Shown: positions 18,480 through 29,375 of the stretch, in pieces | Numbering within the stretch: position 1 is the first letter of the stretch | How the letters are laid out: every line of letters starts with the position of its first letter | Assembly (NCBI RefSeq): GCF_000759835.1 | Contig: NZ_BBNB01000012.1 | Span: 1-64,000 of the forward strand | Source: Citrobacter sedlakii NBRC 105722 | GTDB lineage: Bacteria; Pseudomonadota; Gammaproteobacteria; Enterobacterales; Enterobacteriaceae | DNA: 64,000 nt | Direction: 5' to 3' | The notes under the pieces: model-generated | Database searches by the model: none | Told to the model about the DNA's origin: nothing | Seen by the model: the letters and a program-made list of their open reading frames with translations, nothing else | Position numbers and translations under genes: made by a program

Positions 18480-19213
18480 TGGCGGCCCCTTTTTAAAATC
18501 AGTTCGCTCACCCACGGGCGGCGTTTTTCCATCATCAGAATCAGGTTACGCATGCGCATCAGCGTCAGCGTGATAAATAGCAGCAGATAGCCGACAATTG
18601 CCAGGCGCAGCGGCGTACGCATCGCCGGGTCAATGCTTTGCTGCATCCGGGTCGAGCCCTGGTGTAAGGTATTCCACCACTCCACGGAGTAATGGATGAT
18701 GGGCAGGTTAACGACGCCGATCAGCACCAGGATCCCCGCCGCGCGCCCGGCCATCTTGCGATCGTCAAAAGCGTGCCAGAGCGCAATGGCGCCGACATAG
18801 AGAAACAGCAGCACCAGTTCAGAGGTCAGCCGCGCGTCCCACACCCACCAGGTGCCCCACATGGGTTTGCCCCACGCGGAGCCAGTCACCAAGGCGATAA
18901 AGGTGAACACCGCGCCAATCGGCGCCATCGCGGCCAGCGCCAGGTTTGCCATTTTCAACTGCCAGACCAGACCGATAAACGCCGCTACCGCCATGGCGGC
19001 GTATATCCCCATCGACCAGATCGCCGCCGGAACGTGCAGATAAATAATGCGGTAGCTCTGCCCCTGTTGATAATCCGCAGGGGCAAAGCCGAATCCCCAA
19101 ATCCAGCCGGTCGCCAGGACGATGACGCTGGCGACGGCCAGCCACGGGACGAACCAGCCGCAGATCTGATACAGCCGTGGGGGCATAGCCAGTTGATGAA
19201 GTGTTTTCCACAT
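18476..19213 (-). CDS. ccmC: heme exporter/heme-handling protein CcmC
   Basis: 245 residues starting MWKTLHQLAMPPRLYQ, equal to the E. coli protein; an upstream ATG three codons earlier is possible. Six hydrophobic helices and the WWD motif (GTWWVWDARLTSELVL, near 115-130) are present, with conserved histidines on either side. CcmC loads heme onto CcmE. The gap before it holds a REP-like sequence, an interruption not seen between the other ccm genes. Confidence 0.97.
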   Translation of the reverse strand: MWKTLHQLAMPPRLYQICGWFVPWLAVASVIVLATGWIWGFGFAPADYQQGQSYRIIYLHVPAAIWSMGIYAAMAVAAFIGLVWQLKMANLALAAMAPIGAVFTFIALVTGSAWGKPMWGTWWVWDARLTSELVLLFLYVGAIALWHAFDDRKMAGRAAGILVLIGVVNLPIIHYSVEWWNTLHQGSTRMQQSIDPAMRTPLRLAIVGYLLLFITLTLMRMRNLILMMEKRRPWVSELILKRGRQ

Positions 19214-19244
19214 ATAAGTCACCAGACCTCTCTAAACCAATGAA

Positions 19245-19290
19245 ATTCCGTGGCGCCGGGGGGCGGCTTCGCCTTCTCCGGCCTACAGCC
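19245..19290. repeat. REP-like sequence between ccmB and ccmC
   Basis: GC-rich imperfect palindrome (GGCGCCGG...CCGGCC) inside the 86-bp gap between two genes of the same operon. REP elements in operons can stabilise upstream mRNA. Confidence 0.45.
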
Positions 19291-19299
19291 TGTACCGGT

Positions 19300-19959
19300 C
19301 TACTGCACGCTGATACGTAACGCCGCCGCTGTCGCAAACGGACTCAACGTCGCGCTTCCCGCCAGTAGCGCGCCTAAAATCGCCATGTAACCGTCGACCG
19401 GTAAATGCATTGACGCCGCGTCCATAGCGGCGGTCGCAAAAATCAGTAGGGGAATGGTCAAGGGCAGCACCAGCACGCTCAGCAACACGCCGCCGCGCTT
19501 CAGCCCGACCGTGAGCCCCACCCCCGGCGCACCGAGAAAGCTCAGCGTCGGCGTTCCCAGCAAGAGCGTCAGCGCCATAATTTTCCAGCCGTAAATGTCC
19601 ATGCCCAGCAGCAGCGCCACTAACGGAGAAAGGATCAACAGCGGTAAGCCCGTCACCACCCAGTGGGCCAGCACTTTCGCCAACACCACCACTGGCAGGG
19701 GGATCGGCAGCAACATCAGTTGTTCAAGGCTGCCGTCCTGCAGATCGTCGCGAAACAGTCGCTCCAGCGCCAGCAGTGAGGCCAGCAGTGCGGCGACCCA
19801 GATAATGCCAGGGGCAATACGCGCCAGCAGCTGTGGCTCGGGGCCGATGCTCAGGGGAAACAGCGTAATAACGATCAGGAAGAACCACAGCGGGTTGGCG
19901 ATTTCCGCGCTATGGCGAAACGCGACGCGCAGCTCTTGCCGGAAAATACGCCACATCAT
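19300..19959 (-). CDS. ccmB: heme ABC exporter permease CcmB
   Basis: 219 residues with six hydrophobic segments, starting [16 protein letters not shown] as in CcmB. It forms with CcmA the ABC transporter that powers release of holo-CcmE from CcmCD. Its start overlaps the ccmA stop by 4 bp. Confidence 0.96.
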   Translation of the reverse strand: MMWRIFRQELRVAFRHSAEIANPLWFFLIVITLFPLSIGPEPQLLARIAPGIIWVAALLASLLALERLFRDDLQDGSLEQLMLLPIPLPVVVLAKVLAHWVVTGLPLLILSPLVALLLGMDIYGWKIMALTLLLGTPTLSFLGAPGVGLTVGLKRGGVLLSVLVLPLTIPLLIFATAAMDAASMHLPVDGYMAILGALLAGSATLSPFATAAALRISVQ

Positions 19960-20585
19960 GACGCTTCCCTCACAGCGTTAAGCGCGATGCGACGAATGCG
20001 ATCTGCGGCGACGTTCAGCGGCTGGTGAGTGGTGAGGAGAACCATCCCCCCCTGGTCGGTATGTTGCGCCATGCGCTGCGTCAGGCGTTCAACGCCGTTC
20101 ACATCGATCGCGGTAAAAGGTTCGTCGAGGATCCACAGCCGGGCGTGGGTCAACCACAAGCGCGCTAACGCCACCCGGCGCTGCTGACCGGCAGAAAGTT
20201 GATTAACGGGAAGATCTTCGTATCCGGCAAGACCAGCCTGCGCCAATGCCGCCAGGCACTGCGCGGTGTCGCCGTCCTGATGGAAAAAGCGCAGGTTCTC
20301 CAACGCCGTCAGCCGGGTTTTTATGCCCGGCTGATGTCCAATCCACAACAAATTTTGATGGTAGCTGTCCCGCACACGATGCAGCGGTTGCCCTTGCCAG
20401 CACACCTCCCCGGCGTCGGGGCGAGCAAGCCCCGTCAGCAACCGCAGCAGGGTTGTTTTCCCCGCGCCGTTGCGCCCGGTGATTTGTATCCACTCACCCG
20501 CGTTGACCCGGAATGACAAATCGCTGAATAAGATCCGCTCATCCCGTTCGCAGAGCAACTTTCTGGCTTCAAGCATACTACCCAC
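19956..20585 (-). CDS. ccmA: heme ABC exporter ATPase CcmA
   Basis: 209 residues. Walker A is GRNGAGKTT (near residue 37), the signature is [11 protein letters not shown] (about 133), and Walker B is [12 protein letters not shown]. An ATG three codons in (20576, MLEAR) is an alternative start. ATP hydrolysis drives the CcmABCD complex. It follows napC by 14 bp, which joins the nap and ccm parts into one operon. Confidence 0.96.
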   Translation of the reverse strand: MGSMLEARKLLCERDERILFSDLSFRVNAGEWIQITGRNGAGKTTLLRLLTGLARPDAGEVCWQGQPLHRVRDSYHQNLLWIGHQPGIKTRLTALENLRFFHQDGDTAQCLAALAQAGLAGYEDLPVNQLSAGQQRRVALARLWLTHARLWILDEPFTAIDVNGVERLTQRMAQHTDQGGMVLLTTHQPLNVAADRIRRIALNAVREAS

Positions 20586-20599
20586 TCATTACCATCCCG

Positions 20600-21202
20600 T
20601 CAGAAGCCCGGCTTAACGTCGCGCATATCGGGAAGCTTGTGGGCAATCCCTTTATGGCAGTCAATACAGGTTTGGCCGTCTTTCACCGCCTGGTCGTGCA
20701 TTTTCGCCGCGACGCCTTTTTGGGCAGTTAAGTCCATGAATTCGAAGTTGTGACAATTGCGACACTCCTGCGAATTATTGTCTTTCATTCTTCGCCATTC
20801 GTTTTGCGCCATAGTGAGACGATGATCTTCGAATTTCTGCGGCGTATCGATCAGGCCGAGCGCTTTGGCATACAGTTCTTTGCTGGCCTTGATCTTGCGG
20901 ATCATCTTCGGTCCCCATTCGTGCGGCACATGGCAGTCCGGACAGGTTGCGCGCACACCGCTGCGGTTGTTGTAGTGCACGGTTTCCATGTATTCCTGGT
21001 ACACTGTGTTACGCATTTCGTGGCAGCTGATGCAGAACGCTTCGGTGTTGGCTTTTTCCATCCCGGTGTTGAATCCACCCCAGAAAATAATGCCGCCAAC
21101 GAACCCGATTAACAGCAGCGTGCCCAGCGCCAGGCGACTGGGGCGACGCCACCATTGCCAGAGGCGCTTAATCCGGCCAGGTTTACGGTTAGCATTTTCC
21201 AT
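20600..21202 (-). CDS. napC: membrane tetraheme cytochrome c quinol dehydrogenase NapC
   Basis: 200 residues. One N-terminal transmembrane anchor (about 22-44) and four CXXCH heme motifs are present: CISCH, CPDCH, CRNCH and CIDCH. NapC/NirT family proteins oxidise menaquinol/ubiquinol in the inner membrane and pass electrons to NapB-NapA. Maturation depends on the Ccm proteins encoded directly downstream. Confidence 0.97.
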   Translation of the reverse strand: MENANRKPGRIKRLWQWWRRPSRLALGTLLLIGFVGGIIFWGGFNTGMEKANTEAFCISCHEMRNTVYQEYMETVHYNNRSGVRATCPDCHVPHEWGPKMIRKIKASKELYAKALGLIDTPQKFEDHRLTMAQNEWRRMKDNNSQECRNCHNFEFMDLTAQKGVAAKMHDQAVKDGQTCIDCHKGIAHKLPDMRDVKPGF

Positions 21203-21211
21203 AACGACCTC

Positions 21212-21661
21212 TTATTTTCCGTAACCTTTGGATGGCGTAAAGCTGTTGCCAACAATCGGCGCGGCATCGGCCTGCGGGACGTGACACTGCAAGCAGAAAT
21301 AACGACGCGGCGCCACTTCCGCCAGCACTTTACCGTCGCTGTCCATAAAGTGCGTCGGGCTGATGCGCGGCGCGCCAGTGGTGCGATAGCTTTCTACGCC
21401 GTGGCATTGCAGACAGCGGTTAGTGTTAGTGGTCACCTGATAACCCTCGACGCTATGGGGAATCATCGGCGGCTGGTTGACATAATTCAGCGGCATACGC
21501 TCCTGCTCTTTCGGCATGCGAATCGCCCCTTCCTGCGTACCGGACACTTCCGGCGACTGGCTAAAATCCACTCCGTTTGCCGCCCAGACCGCGCCGCTGA
21601 CTACCAGGGCAAGCAGGGCCGTCCATTGACACAGCGCTTTCTTCAGGTCATGGCTTTTCAT
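21212..21661 (-). CDS. napB: diheme cytochrome c subunit NapB of periplasmic nitrate reductase
   Basis: 149 residues from the ATG at 21661 ([13 protein letters not shown]), the E. coli length; seven further upstream codons are open but lie within napH. A signal peptide ends near AVWA. Two heme sites, CLQCHGVE and CLQCHVPQ, are seen, plus histidines for axial ligation. NapB hands electrons to NapA. Start overlaps the napH stop by 4 bp. Confidence 0.97.
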   Translation of the reverse strand: MKSHDLKKALCQWTALLALVVSGAVWAANGVDFSQSPEVSGTQEGAIRMPKEQERMPLNYVNQPPMIPHSVEGYQVTTNTNRCLQCHGVESYRTTGAPRISPTHFMDSDGKVLAEVAPRRYFCLQCHVPQADAAPIVGNSFTPSKGYGK

Positions 21662-22521
21662 GATTTCGCTCCCGAACTCCATCGTGTAGTTATTGTAAAT
21701 ACATCCTCAGAACAGACATCCACGCAGCGACCGCAGGTCATGCAATCGCGACTGGTGACCTGCACCGGGCTTTGCTCATCCAGCACCGGGGCACGTAGCA
21801 CATGCGGTTCCGGGCAAACATGAAAACAGTCCATACAGCGGTTACATTTCTGTCGGTCAGTCGCCGCAACGGTTAATGCGCCTTTGCTACCCAGCACGCC
21901 ATACAGCGCGCCTAAAGGACAGAGATGTCCGCACCAGCCGTGTTCAACGACCAGTAAATCAAACAAAAACAGAGCGATAATCAGCAGTGCGCCGCTACCA
22001 AAGCCCATCACCAGGCTACGCCCCATCAGGGAGACGGGGTTGATCCATTCCCACAGCAGCGTTCCGGTCAGGGCCGATCCGACCAGGACCACAACCAGCA
22101 GCACGTACCGTATATGACGCGGCAGCGTTGCGGACTGATTCAGGTCAAATCTTCTGCGCAGCCAGGCCGCAAAATCGGTCACGGGATTCAGCGGACAGAC
22201 CCAACTGCAAAACAATCGCTTTCCTGCCAGGGCGTACAGCAGAGCAATAATCACCGCCCCGGTCAGCGCCAGCGCTGCGGGCAGATGACCGCTCGCCAGG
22301 CTTTGCAGGGTCATCAGCGGATCGGTCAGCGGGATGGTGTCCAGCAACAGGCTACCGGAGTAGTTGCCATGCAGGATCCACACCCCAAACCACGGTCCGC
22401 TAAGAAACATGCCCAGCACCGCAAACTGGCTGAGGCGGCGAAGCGCCAGCCAACGGTGACTGCGCCACCAGCCTTTTTTCGCCAGCGCTTCGCGCCCGGC
22501 GTCACGTTTACGATTTGCCAT
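21658..22521 (-). CDS. napH: membrane iron-sulfur quinol dehydrogenase NapH
   Basis: 287 residues with four transmembrane helices and a conserved [11 protein letters not shown] segment. Two [4Fe-4S] cysteine clusters lie near the C-terminus ([14 protein letters not shown] and [11 protein letters not shown]). NapGH feeds electrons from ubiquinol to the Nap system. It overlaps the end of napG by 14 bp. Confidence 0.96.
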   Translation of the reverse strand: MANRKRDAGREALAKKGWWRSHRWLALRRLSQFAVLGMFLSGPWFGVWILHGNYSGSLLLDTIPLTDPLMTLQSLASGHLPAALALTGAVIIALLYALAGKRLFCSWVCPLNPVTDFAAWLRRRFDLNQSATLPRHIRYVLLVVVLVGSALTGTLLWEWINPVSLMGRSLVMGFGSGALLIIALFLFDLLVVEHGWCGHLCPLGALYGVLGSKGALTVAATDRQKCNRCMDCFHVCPEPHVLRAPVLDEQSPVQVTSRDCMTCGRCVDVCSEDVFTITTRWSSGAKS

Positions 22522-23203
22522 CGTTCCCCTCCAGCCAACCGAAGCGGTAATGGTGGCCTAACTCCCCTTTCGCCAACGACAGCGGCAGCACCTTGATGGC
22601 GGGCTGTTCCAGGACGCAGACTTTTTCGCACTTACCGCAGCCGGTACAGGCGTCGCTGTGAACGGTGGGAAGAAATCGCGCATGCTTGCCGGTACGCATA
22701 TTGCGATCCAGCTCCAGCGTGATGGCCTCGTCGATTTTCGGGCACTCGCGATAACAGACGTCGCAACGCAGTCCCTGAAAGTTCAGGCAGTTTTCCTGAT
22801 CCAACAGCACCGCCAGCCCCATGCGCGAGTCATCAATGGATTCGATGTCTTTATCCAGCGCTCCACTGGGGCAGACCCTGGCGCACGGAATGTCTTCGCA
22901 CATTTCGCAGGGAATATCGCGGGCAACAAAATAGGGTGTTCCCGCCGACAAACCCGACGCCAGCGTCGCCAGCTTTAAGGTGTCGTACGGACACGCCTGT
23001 ACGCACTGCCCGCAGCGCACGCAGGCGCTGGCGAACGCGTTTTCGCTCAGCGCGCCGGGCGGGCGCAGCCGCACGCCTGTGGCTTGCGCGGTCTGCTGTT
23101 GCAGCCCCAGCGCCACGCCTACAGCTGCCAGCCCGCCCGCTGTGCGAACCACGTCGCGCAGAAAGCGGCGGCGGCCATTTTGCGGTTTCGCTGACCGGGA
23201 CAT
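22508..23203 (-). CDS. napG: ferredoxin-type protein NapG
   Basis: 231 residues. A twin-arginine signal ([10 protein letters not shown]) opens the protein, and four cysteine groups for [4Fe-4S] centres follow, such as [12 protein letters not shown] and [11 protein letters not shown]. It is a periplasmic electron carrier working with NapH. It follows napA by 6 bp. Confidence 0.96.
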   Translation of the reverse strand: MSRSAKPQNGRRRFLRDVVRTAGGLAAVGVALGLQQQTAQATGVRLRPPGALSENAFASACVRCGQCVQACPYDTLKLATLASGLSAGTPYFVARDIPCEMCEDIPCARVCPSGALDKDIESIDDSRMGLAVLLDQENCLNFQGLRCDVCYRECPKIDEAITLELDRNMRTGKHARFLPTVHSDACTGCGKCEKVCVLEQPAIKVLPLSLAKGELGHHYRFGWLEGNDGKS

Positions 23204-23209
23204 GATGGC

Positions 23210-25696
23210 TTACACCTTCGCCAGTTTCACGGCGCACTTCTTGAAATCCGTCTCTTTAGAGAGCGGATCCGTCGCATCCAGCGTCAGGTTGTTCACCAGC
23301 TGCGCGGCGTCGAAGAACGGCATGTACACCAGCCCCTGCGGCGGACGGTTACGTCCACGGGTTTCGACAATCGAAACAACCTCGCCACGACGGGAGATCA
23401 CCTTCACTTTGTCGCCACGACGCAGATCGCGGGCTTTCGCATCCAACGGATGGATAAACAGCACCGCTTCCGGGAACGCGCGGTGCAATTCCGGCACGCG
23501 GCGGGTCATACTGCCGGTATGCCAGTGCTCCAGTACGCGGCCGGTTGAGAGCCACAGGTCATACTCTTTGTCAGGCGATTCGGCGGCTGGCTCAAACGGC
23601 AGCGCGAAGATCACCGCTTTGCCGTCTGGCTTGCCATAGAATTTGTAGCCCTCGCCCGCCTTCACGTACGGGTCATGACCTTCGCTGTAGCGCCACTGCG
23701 TCTCTTTGCCGTCCACTACCGGCCAGCGCAGCCCCCGCGCCTTGTGATAATCGTCGAACGGGGCCAGATCGTGACCGTGACCGCGTCCAAACCACGCGTA
23801 TTCTTCGAACAGCCCTTTTTGCAGATAGAAGCCCAGCTCGCGGGACTCATCGTTAAGCTGATCCTCTTTCAGCTCCGCCACCGGGAACTTCGTGACCGCC
23901 GGGGTGGCAAACAGCACGTCGTACAGCGTTTTACCGCGCAGTTCCGGTTTCTTCGCCAGCAGTTCTTCCGGCCACACCTCCTCGGTTTTGAAACGGCGCG
24001 AGAACTGCACCAGTTGCCACAGGTCGGATTTAGCCTCACCCGGCGCTTTAATTTGCTGACGCCAGAACTGGGTGCGACGCTCGGCGTTGCCGTAAGCCCC
24101 CTCTTTTTCCACCCACATCGCAGTGGGCAGGATCAGGTCGGCGGCCAGCGCACTGACGGTCGGATACGGATCGGAGACAATGATAAAGTTGCGCGGATCG
24201 CGCCAGCCAGGCATACGCTCTTCATTGATGTTCGGACCGGCCTGCATATTGTTGGTACACATTGTCCAGTAGACGTTAAGCTTACCGTCTTTCAACGCCC
24301 GGTCCTGAGCGACAGCGTGAAGCCCCACCTTCGCCGGAATCGTCCCCGCCGGGATATTCCAGTGCTTCTCACAGATATCGCGGTGTTTTTCGTTGGTCAC
24401 CACCATGTCCGCCGGCAGACGGTGAGAGAACGTCCCCACTTCACGCGCGGTGCCGCAGGCGGAAGGCTGACCGGTCAGCGAGAACGGTCCGCAACCCGGC
24501 TGGGCGATTTTGCCGGTCAACAGGTGAATGTTGTACACCAGGTTGTTGGCCCACACGCCGCGGGTATGCTGGTTGAAGCCCATCGTCCAGTAGGAGATCA
24601 CTTTTTTATTCGGATCGGCGTACAGCTGCGCCAGTTTTTCCAGCTGATCTTTGGGCACGCCGGTCATTTCGGCGGTCTTGTCCAGTGTGTATTCCGCAAC
24701 AAAGGCTTTGTAATCTTCAAAGCTCATCGGTTCGGAGGCGTCGGAGCCGGGGTTCTTCGCCGCTTTCTCCAGCGGATGGGTCGGACGCAGGCCGTAACCA
24801 ATATCGGTCACCCCTTTGCGCACGTTGACGTGTTTACTGAAGAAATCCTGGTTAATCGCGTTGTTCTGAATGATGTAGTTCGCGATGTAGTTGAGGATCA
24901 CCAGGTCAGTCTGCGGGGTGAAGATCATGCCGTTGTCCGCCAGCTCAAAGCTACGATGCTGGAAGGTGGACAGTACGGCGACGGTCACGTTCGGATCGGA
25001 CAGACGACGGTTGGTGATGCGTGACCAGAGGATCGGGTGCATCTCCGCCATGTTGGCGCCCCACAGCACGAAAGCGTCGGTGTGCTCAATATCGTCATAG
25101 CAGCCCATCGGTTCATCCATCCCGAAGGTGCGCATAAAACCAACCACCGCCGACGCCATACAATGGCGGGCGTTTGGATCGATGTTGTTTGAACGAAAAC
25201 CGGCTTTAAACAGTTTCGCCGCGGCGTAGCCTTCCCAGATGGTCCACTGACCGGAACCAAACATACCGATAGATTCCGGGCCTTTCTCTTTCAGTGAGGT
25301 TTTGAATTTCTCTTCCATCACGTCGAAAGCCTGATCCCAGCTGATCGGCGTAAATTCGCCGTCTTTGCTGTATTTTCCGTCTTTCATGCGCAGCAACGGC
25401 TGCGTTAAACGATCATCGCCGTACATGATTTTGGGCAGAAAGTAGCCCTTGATGCAGTTCAGACCACGGTTAACCGGCGCGTCCGGGTCGCCCTGACAGG
25501 CGACGATACGCCCCTGCTGGGTTCCCACCAGAACGCCACAGCCCGTACCGCAAAAACGGCAGGGCGCTTTATCCCATTTAATGGCTTCCTGCTGACCCAC
25601 AACTGCGCGGGCGACGCCCGGCACGCTTAGCCCGGCAGCCGCCGCAGCGGCCGCAACGGCGTTAGCTTTCATAAAGCTACGACGACTGAGTTTCAT
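23210..25696 (-). CDS. napA: periplasmic nitrate reductase catalytic subunit NapA
   Basis: 828 residues, the same as E. coli. The Tat signal [10 protein letters not shown] is followed by [13 protein letters not shown], which together with a later Cys binds a [4Fe-4S] cluster. Cys in [11 protein letters not shown] is the molybdenum ligand of the bis-MGD cofactor. It reduces nitrate to nitrite in the periplasm, with NapB as electron donor; NapD binds its signal peptide. Its start overlaps the napD stop by 4 bp. Confidence 0.98.
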   Translation of the reverse strand: MKLSRRSFMKANAVAAAAAAAGLSVPGVARAVVGQQEAIKWDKAPCRFCGTGCGVLVGTQQGRIVACQGDPDAPVNRGLNCIKGYFLPKIMYGDDRLTQPLLRMKDGKYSKDGEFTPISWDQAFDVMEEKFKTSLKEKGPESIGMFGSGQWTIWEGYAAAKLFKAGFRSNNIDPNARHCMASAVVGFMRTFGMDEPMGCYDDIEHTDAFVLWGANMAEMHPILWSRITNRRLSDPNVTVAVLSTFQHRSFELADNGMIFTPQTDLVILNYIANYIIQNNAINQDFFSKHVNVRKGVTDIGYGLRPTHPLEKAAKNPGSDASEPMSFEDYKAFVAEYTLDKTAEMTGVPKDQLEKLAQLYADPNKKVISYWTMGFNQHTRGVWANNLVYNIHLLTGKIAQPGCGPFSLTGQPSACGTAREVGTFSHRLPADMVVTNEKHRDICEKHWNIPAGTIPAKVGLHAVAQDRALKDGKLNVYWTMCTNNMQAGPNINEERMPGWRDPRNFIIVSDPYPTVSALAADLILPTAMWVEKEGAYGNAERRTQFWRQQIKAPGEAKSDLWQLVQFSRRFKTEEVWPEELLAKKPELRGKTLYDVLFATPAVTKFPVAELKEDQLNDESRELGFYLQKGLFEEYAWFGRGHGHDLAPFDDYHKARGLRWPVVDGKETQWRYSEGHDPYVKAGEGYKFYGKPDGKAVIFALPFEPAAESPDKEYDLWLSTGRVLEHWHTGSMTRRVPELHRAFPEAVLFIHPLDAKARDLRRGDKVKVISRRGEVVSIVETRGRNRPPQGLVYMPFFDAAQLVNNLTLDATDPLSKETDFKKCAVKLAKV

Positions 25697-25956
25697 GGTG
25701 TTTCCTCACCTTGCTCTTCCTGCTGGTGATAAACCAGCGACACCGCCAGCACGCCCGCAACGTTGCGTACCGACTCAATTGTTTGCATCAGCGTTTCACT
25801 GTGTTCTGCTTCGACGACCACAATCAGCTGACCGCTTTCGGTGTCACTGACCGCCACTTCGCAACCCGAAAAGGCGTTCACCCGCGCGCTGATATCCTGT
25901 AAATGTTCGCCTTTAGCCTGAACAATCAGGCTGCAGACCTGCCAGTTAGTGTGCAT
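25693..25956 (-). CDS. napD: NapA signal-peptide-binding chaperone NapD
   Basis: 87 residues from the ATG at 25956 ([15 protein letters not shown]), as in E. coli; a start 15 codons further upstream would extend into napF and is rejected. A small ferredoxin-like fold that binds the NapA Tat signal and delays export until the cofactor is inserted. It overlaps napF by 11 bp. Confidence 0.96.
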   Translation of the reverse strand: MHTNWQVCSLIVQAKGEHLQDISARVNAFSGCEVAVSDTESGQLIVVVEAEHSETLMQTIESVRNVAGVLAVSLVYHQQEEQGEETP

Positions 25957-26437
25957 GGTTGTACTCCGCGGTAATGGCTGACACCGGACAGCTGGCGGCA
26001 CACGCGCCGCATCCGTTACAGGCCAGATTGTCGAGCTGCGGTTGATATATGCCGGACAGCGTCGGGCGAAAGGTAATCGCCTGAGGCTCGCAGCTATCCT
26101 GACAGCGGCGGCATTCTACCGACTGGTACGCCAGACAGCCTTGCCCGAGAGTGAAAATCAGATCCCATGCCCTGGTGTGGCGCGGAAGAAAGAGAGATTC
26201 GGGGCAGGCCTGCGCGCACGCATAGCAGAAGCTGCATTCGTTTTGTTTGAAATTAACGCTCGGATAGCCGCCCGCGCCGCGTTGCAGGACGTCGTTTTCA
26301 CACGCCTGGACACAGGCATCGCAGCGGGTGCAATGAGACAGAAAATGAGATTCTTCCCTGCTCCACGGCGGACGGATCCCGCTATTGGCGCTGCGCCAAC
26401 TGCCTGTCAGTATGCCTCGACGGGATAGATCAACCAT
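25946..26437 (-). CDS. napF: cytoplasmic ferredoxin-type protein NapF
   Basis: 163 residues with an LSRRGILTG N-terminus and four cysteine groups (CTRCDACVQACEND, CSFCYACAQACPES, CRRCQDSC, CNGCGACAASCPVS). NapF interacts with NapA before export and may supply or assemble its iron-sulfur cluster. It is the first gene of the operon; the promoter lies in the 400-bp gap to eco. Confidence 0.96.
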   Translation of the reverse strand: MVDLSRRGILTGSWRSANSGIRPPWSREESHFLSHCTRCDACVQACENDVLQRGAGGYPSVNFKQNECSFCYACAQACPESLFLPRHTRAWDLIFTLGQGCLAYQSVECRRCQDSCEPQAITFRPTLSGIYQPQLDNLACNGCGACAASCPVSAITAEYNHAH

Positions 26438-26554
26438 GGCATCGCCCTTCCATAAACGACGCTCCCCCAGGCGGGGTGAACGACAATAAAAACCGCATTA
26501 CAACTACGTCATTATTATGTTGGCTAAGATATTAAAGGATGTGTCAGAGGTGCA

Positions 26555-26570
26555 TACCCCAATCGGGGTA
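26555..26570 (-). promoter_or_regulatory. NarP/NarL 7-2-7 site at the napF promoter
   Basis: TACCCCA and CGGGGTA face each other with a 2-bp spacer, matching the 7-2-7 heptamer arrangement preferred by NarP. The centre is at 26562.5. In E. coli napF a site of this kind is centred near -44.5, which would place the start of transcription near 26518. Confidence 0.8.
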
Positions 26571-26575
26571 AAACA

Positions 26576-26589
26576 GGTGGTCGGATCAA
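26576..26589 (-). promoter_or_regulatory. FNR half-site at the napF promoter
   Basis: A perfect ATCAA half (26585-26589) with a poor second half, centred at 26582.5, exactly 20 bp upstream of the NarP site centre. E. coli napF has FNR near -64.5 and NarP near -44.5, the same offset, which supports the weak match. Confidence 0.6.
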
Positions 26590-26837
26590 AAGAGTGTTAA
26601 AGAAGCTTGTCAGAATGTGCTTCTGCGCACAAATCAAAGGGTTATATAATACTTTATACAGCAACAATTCATGTAAGCAATTTATCTTATACATATTAAA
26701 TTATTCAGAATAAATCACCACTCTAAAACTCAACAAAGAGTTAATACACTTTAAAAATACGTAAAGCTGAAGTTATTGATTAAAGGAATGTGTTAGCCTG
26801 ACCTTAAAACCGTTCATAAGACATAAAAGGAACACCT

Positions 26838-27347
26838 GTGAACTCAAAAATGAAGACAATTGTCCCTGCCGTTATGTTCGCTGCCTTCGCCAGTACCGCC
26901 ACCTGGGCGGCCTCAACGGAGAGCAGCCCACAGCCACTGGAAAAAATCGCGCCGTATCCACAGGCGGAAAAAGGCATGAAGCGCCAGGTGATTCAGCTAC
27001 CCCATCAGGAAGACGAATCTACCCTGAAAGTGGAACTGCTGATTGGCCAGACGCTGGAAGTCGACTGCAATCAGCACCGCCTGGGCGGCGAACTGGACAG
27101 CAAGACGCTGGAAGGCTGGGGCTATGACTATTATGTGTTTGATAAACTCACCTCGCCGGTTTCCACTATGATGGCCTGCCCGGACGGTAAGAAAGAGAAA
27201 AAATTTGTTACCGCTTATCTGGGCGACGACGGGATGCTGCGCTATAACAGCAAACTGCCGATCGTGGTCTATACCCCGGCGAACGTCGACGTGAAGTACC
27301 GTATCTGGAAAGCGGAAGAGAAAATTCAGGATGCGGTAGCGCGTTAA
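26838..27347 (+). CDS. eco: ecotin, periplasmic serine protease inhibitor
   Basis: 169 residues if the GTG at 26838 is used, 165 from the ATG at 26850. The ribosome binding site AAAAGGA is about 6 bases from the GTG but 18 from the ATG, so the GTG is preferred. A signal peptide ends near ATWAAS. The core [19 protein letters not shown] and the substrate-like loop [10 protein letters not shown], with Met at the reactive site, are those of ecotin. It inhibits trypsin, chymotrypsin and neutrophil elastase as a dimer. Confidence 0.95.
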   Translation: MNSKMKTIVPAVMFAAFASTATWAASTESSPQPLEKIAPYPQAEKGMKRQVIQLPHQEDESTLKVELLIGQTLEVDCNQHRLGGELDSKTLEGWGYDYYVFDKLTSPVSTMMACPDGKKEKKFVTAYLGDDGMLRYNSKLPIVVYTPANVDVKYRIWKAEEKIQDAVAR

Positions 27348-27373
27348 GGCACGGTTTATCGGCTGGCGGCACC

Positions 27374-27418
27374 GCCTCATCCGGCCTACGGATTTTCGTT
27401 GCAGGCCGGATGAGCGCA
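27374..27418. repeat. REP element between eco and mqo
   Basis: GCCTCATCCGGCCTAC and GCAGGCCGGATGAGCGC form a typical enteric REP palindrome between convergent genes. Confidence 0.75.
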
Positions 27419-27438
27419 GCGCCAACCGCGACTCGGGA

Positions 27439-29100
27439 TTAAAGCGCGATATCCGCCACTTCTTTACGCGCGGGCTGCGGTTGCGCCTGCGGTTTTAGCT
27501 GGGGTTTCGGCGCGGCGTCCGCGGCCTGCTGCGTATCGTATTTCAGACCAAGCACTTCGCTGGTGTACTGCAACTCCTGCTCCGTTGCCGCCACATTTCC
27601 GTTCAGTTTCGTGCCATAAGACGGAATAATCGTCTTCAGCTTCGCCTGCCATTCCGGAGTCGCCACCTTGTCTTTAAATACCGTTTCCATCAGGTGCAGC
27701 ATGATCGGTGCTGCGGTGGAGGCGCCCGGCGATGCACCTAACAGCGCCGCAACGGTTCCTTCTTTATCGCTCACCACTTCTGTGCCCAGACGCAGCACGC
27801 CACCTTTGTCTTCATCACGCTTGATGATCTGCACGCGCTGGCCCGCCTGCCACAGACGCCAGTCTTCTTTTTTAGCCTGCGGATAATACGCTTTTAGTGC
27901 CTCAAAACGATCGTCGTCGCTCAGCATCACCTGGCTAATCAGGTATTTCACCAGATCGAAGTTATCCATTCCAACGTTCACCATCGGCATAAAGTTCGAG
28001 GTGGTGGTGGAGCTTAGCAGATCCCACAGCGAGCCGTTTTTCAGGAATTTTGTCGAGAAAGTGGCGAACGGCCCGAACAGCACCACGCGCTTACCGTCCA
28101 GCACGCGGGTATCGATATGCGGGACGGACATCGGCGGTGCGCCAACGGAAGCCTGACCGTATACTTTCGCCAGGTGGCGATTCACCACGTCCGGATTCTC
28201 CGCAACCAGGAACTGGCCGCCCACCGGGAAACCAGCATAGTCTTTAGCTTCAGGAATACCGGTTTCCTGCAGCAGCTTCAGCGCCGCACCGCCTGCGCCA
28301 ATAAAGACAAACTTCGCTTTAATCTGATGTTCCGCTTCACCCTTTTTCAGATCCGCGACGGTAACCGTCCAGGTGTTGTCGCTGTTGCGTTTAAAGCCGC
28401 GCACTTCTGTATTCAGCTCCAGCGCAAAGTTAGGTTTTTTCTGCAGCGAGGCCACCAGCTGTCGCGTGATTTCACCATAGTTGACGTCCGTACCAATTTC
28501 GGTACGCGTGGCGGCCACTTTCTGGTTCGGGTCACGCCCTTCCATCACCAACGGCGCCCACTCTTTAATCTGCGCATGATCTTCGGAATAGCGCATTCCA
28601 CGGAACAGCGTGCTCTGCTGTAGCGCGGCGTAGCGGGCACGCAGGAAGTTGACGTTCTCATCTCCCCAGACAAAGCTCATGTGCGGGACGGTGGTGATAA
28701 AGGAGCGCGGATCGTGCAGAACGTTGTTCTTCACCTGATGCGCCCAGAACTGACGGGAAATCTGGAAGGCTTCATTAATTTCGACTGCCTTTTCGGTACT
28801 GATGCTGCCGTCGGCTTTCTTAGGCGTATAGTTCAACTCCATCAGCGCCGAGTGCCCGGTGCCGGCGTTATTCCAGCCGTTCGAGCTTTCCTGCGCCACG
28901 CCGTCAAGGCGTTCCACCATGGTCATCGACCAGTCAGGTTCCAGTTCTTGCAGATAGGTTCCTAATGTGGCGCTCATGATGCCGCCGCCAATCAGCAGCA
29001 CGTCCGTTTCCTGCTCTTCCGTCGCTTTCGCTTTTGCCGCCATAGAGACAGCATTCAGCCCCACGGCCATTGAGAAGAGCATGGCAGTCACTTTTTTCAT
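27439..29100 (-). CDS. mqo: malate:quinone oxidoreductase
   Basis: 553 residues (E. coli 548). A hydrophobic N-terminus is followed by the FAD-binding [16 protein letters not shown] motif. It oxidises malate to oxaloacetate at the inner membrane and reduces the quinone pool. The C-terminal tail (about 520-553) is rich in Ala, Gln, Pro and Lys and is a little longer than in E. coli. A ribosome binding site AAGG lies about 10 bases before the ATG. Confidence 0.96.
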   Translation of the reverse strand: MKKVTAMLFSMAVGLNAVSMAAKAKATEEQETDVLLIGGGIMSATLGTYLQELEPDWSMTMVERLDGVAQESSNGWNNAGTGHSALMELNYTPKKADGSISTEKAVEINEAFQISRQFWAHQVKNNVLHDPRSFITTVPHMSFVWGDENVNFLRARYAALQQSTLFRGMRYSEDHAQIKEWAPLVMEGRDPNQKVAATRTEIGTDVNYGEITRQLVASLQKKPNFALELNTEVRGFKRNSDNTWTVTVADLKKGEAEHQIKAKFVFIGAGGAALKLLQETGIPEAKDYAGFPVGGQFLVAENPDVVNRHLAKVYGQASVGAPPMSVPHIDTRVLDGKRVVLFGPFATFSTKFLKNGSLWDLLSSTTTSNFMPMVNVGMDNFDLVKYLISQVMLSDDDRFEALKAYYPQAKKEDWRLWQAGQRVQIIKRDEDKGGVLRLGTEVVSDKEGTVAALLGASPGASTAAPIMLHLMETVFKDKVATPEWQAKLKTIIPSYGTKLNGNVAATEQELQYTSEVLGLKYDTQQAADAAPKPQLKPQAQPQPARKEVADIAL

Positions 29101-29375
29101 ATTGTAATGCCTTACTTTTAGTATCGTTTTTTTGCTTTTTGCAGGTGAAAATCGAGCGGCATCAACGTTAACATTTCAACAATAAGATTTAAATATTGTT
29201 TATAAATTATATTAAGATTTTAAAGATGTTATTAATACGTTGATTTTTTATAAGGATATTCACAAGATTTTCTGGAAACTCGCGCGCCAGGCAGGTACTA
29301 TGCGACGCTTTGTTTCCATCGCACGGACGCCAGTCGGTCTGCTGTTATCAGGCCATTTCCGACCTGAGAGTATTT

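Larger units (their letters stand above)
26438..26837. promoter_or_regulatory. napF-eco divergent control region
   Basis: This 400-bp AT-rich gap serves napF (minus) and eco (plus). It contains the NarP-type and FNR-type sites listed separately. A ribosome binding site (AAAAGGA) precedes the GTG start of eco. No ORF in it looks real. Confidence 0.7.
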
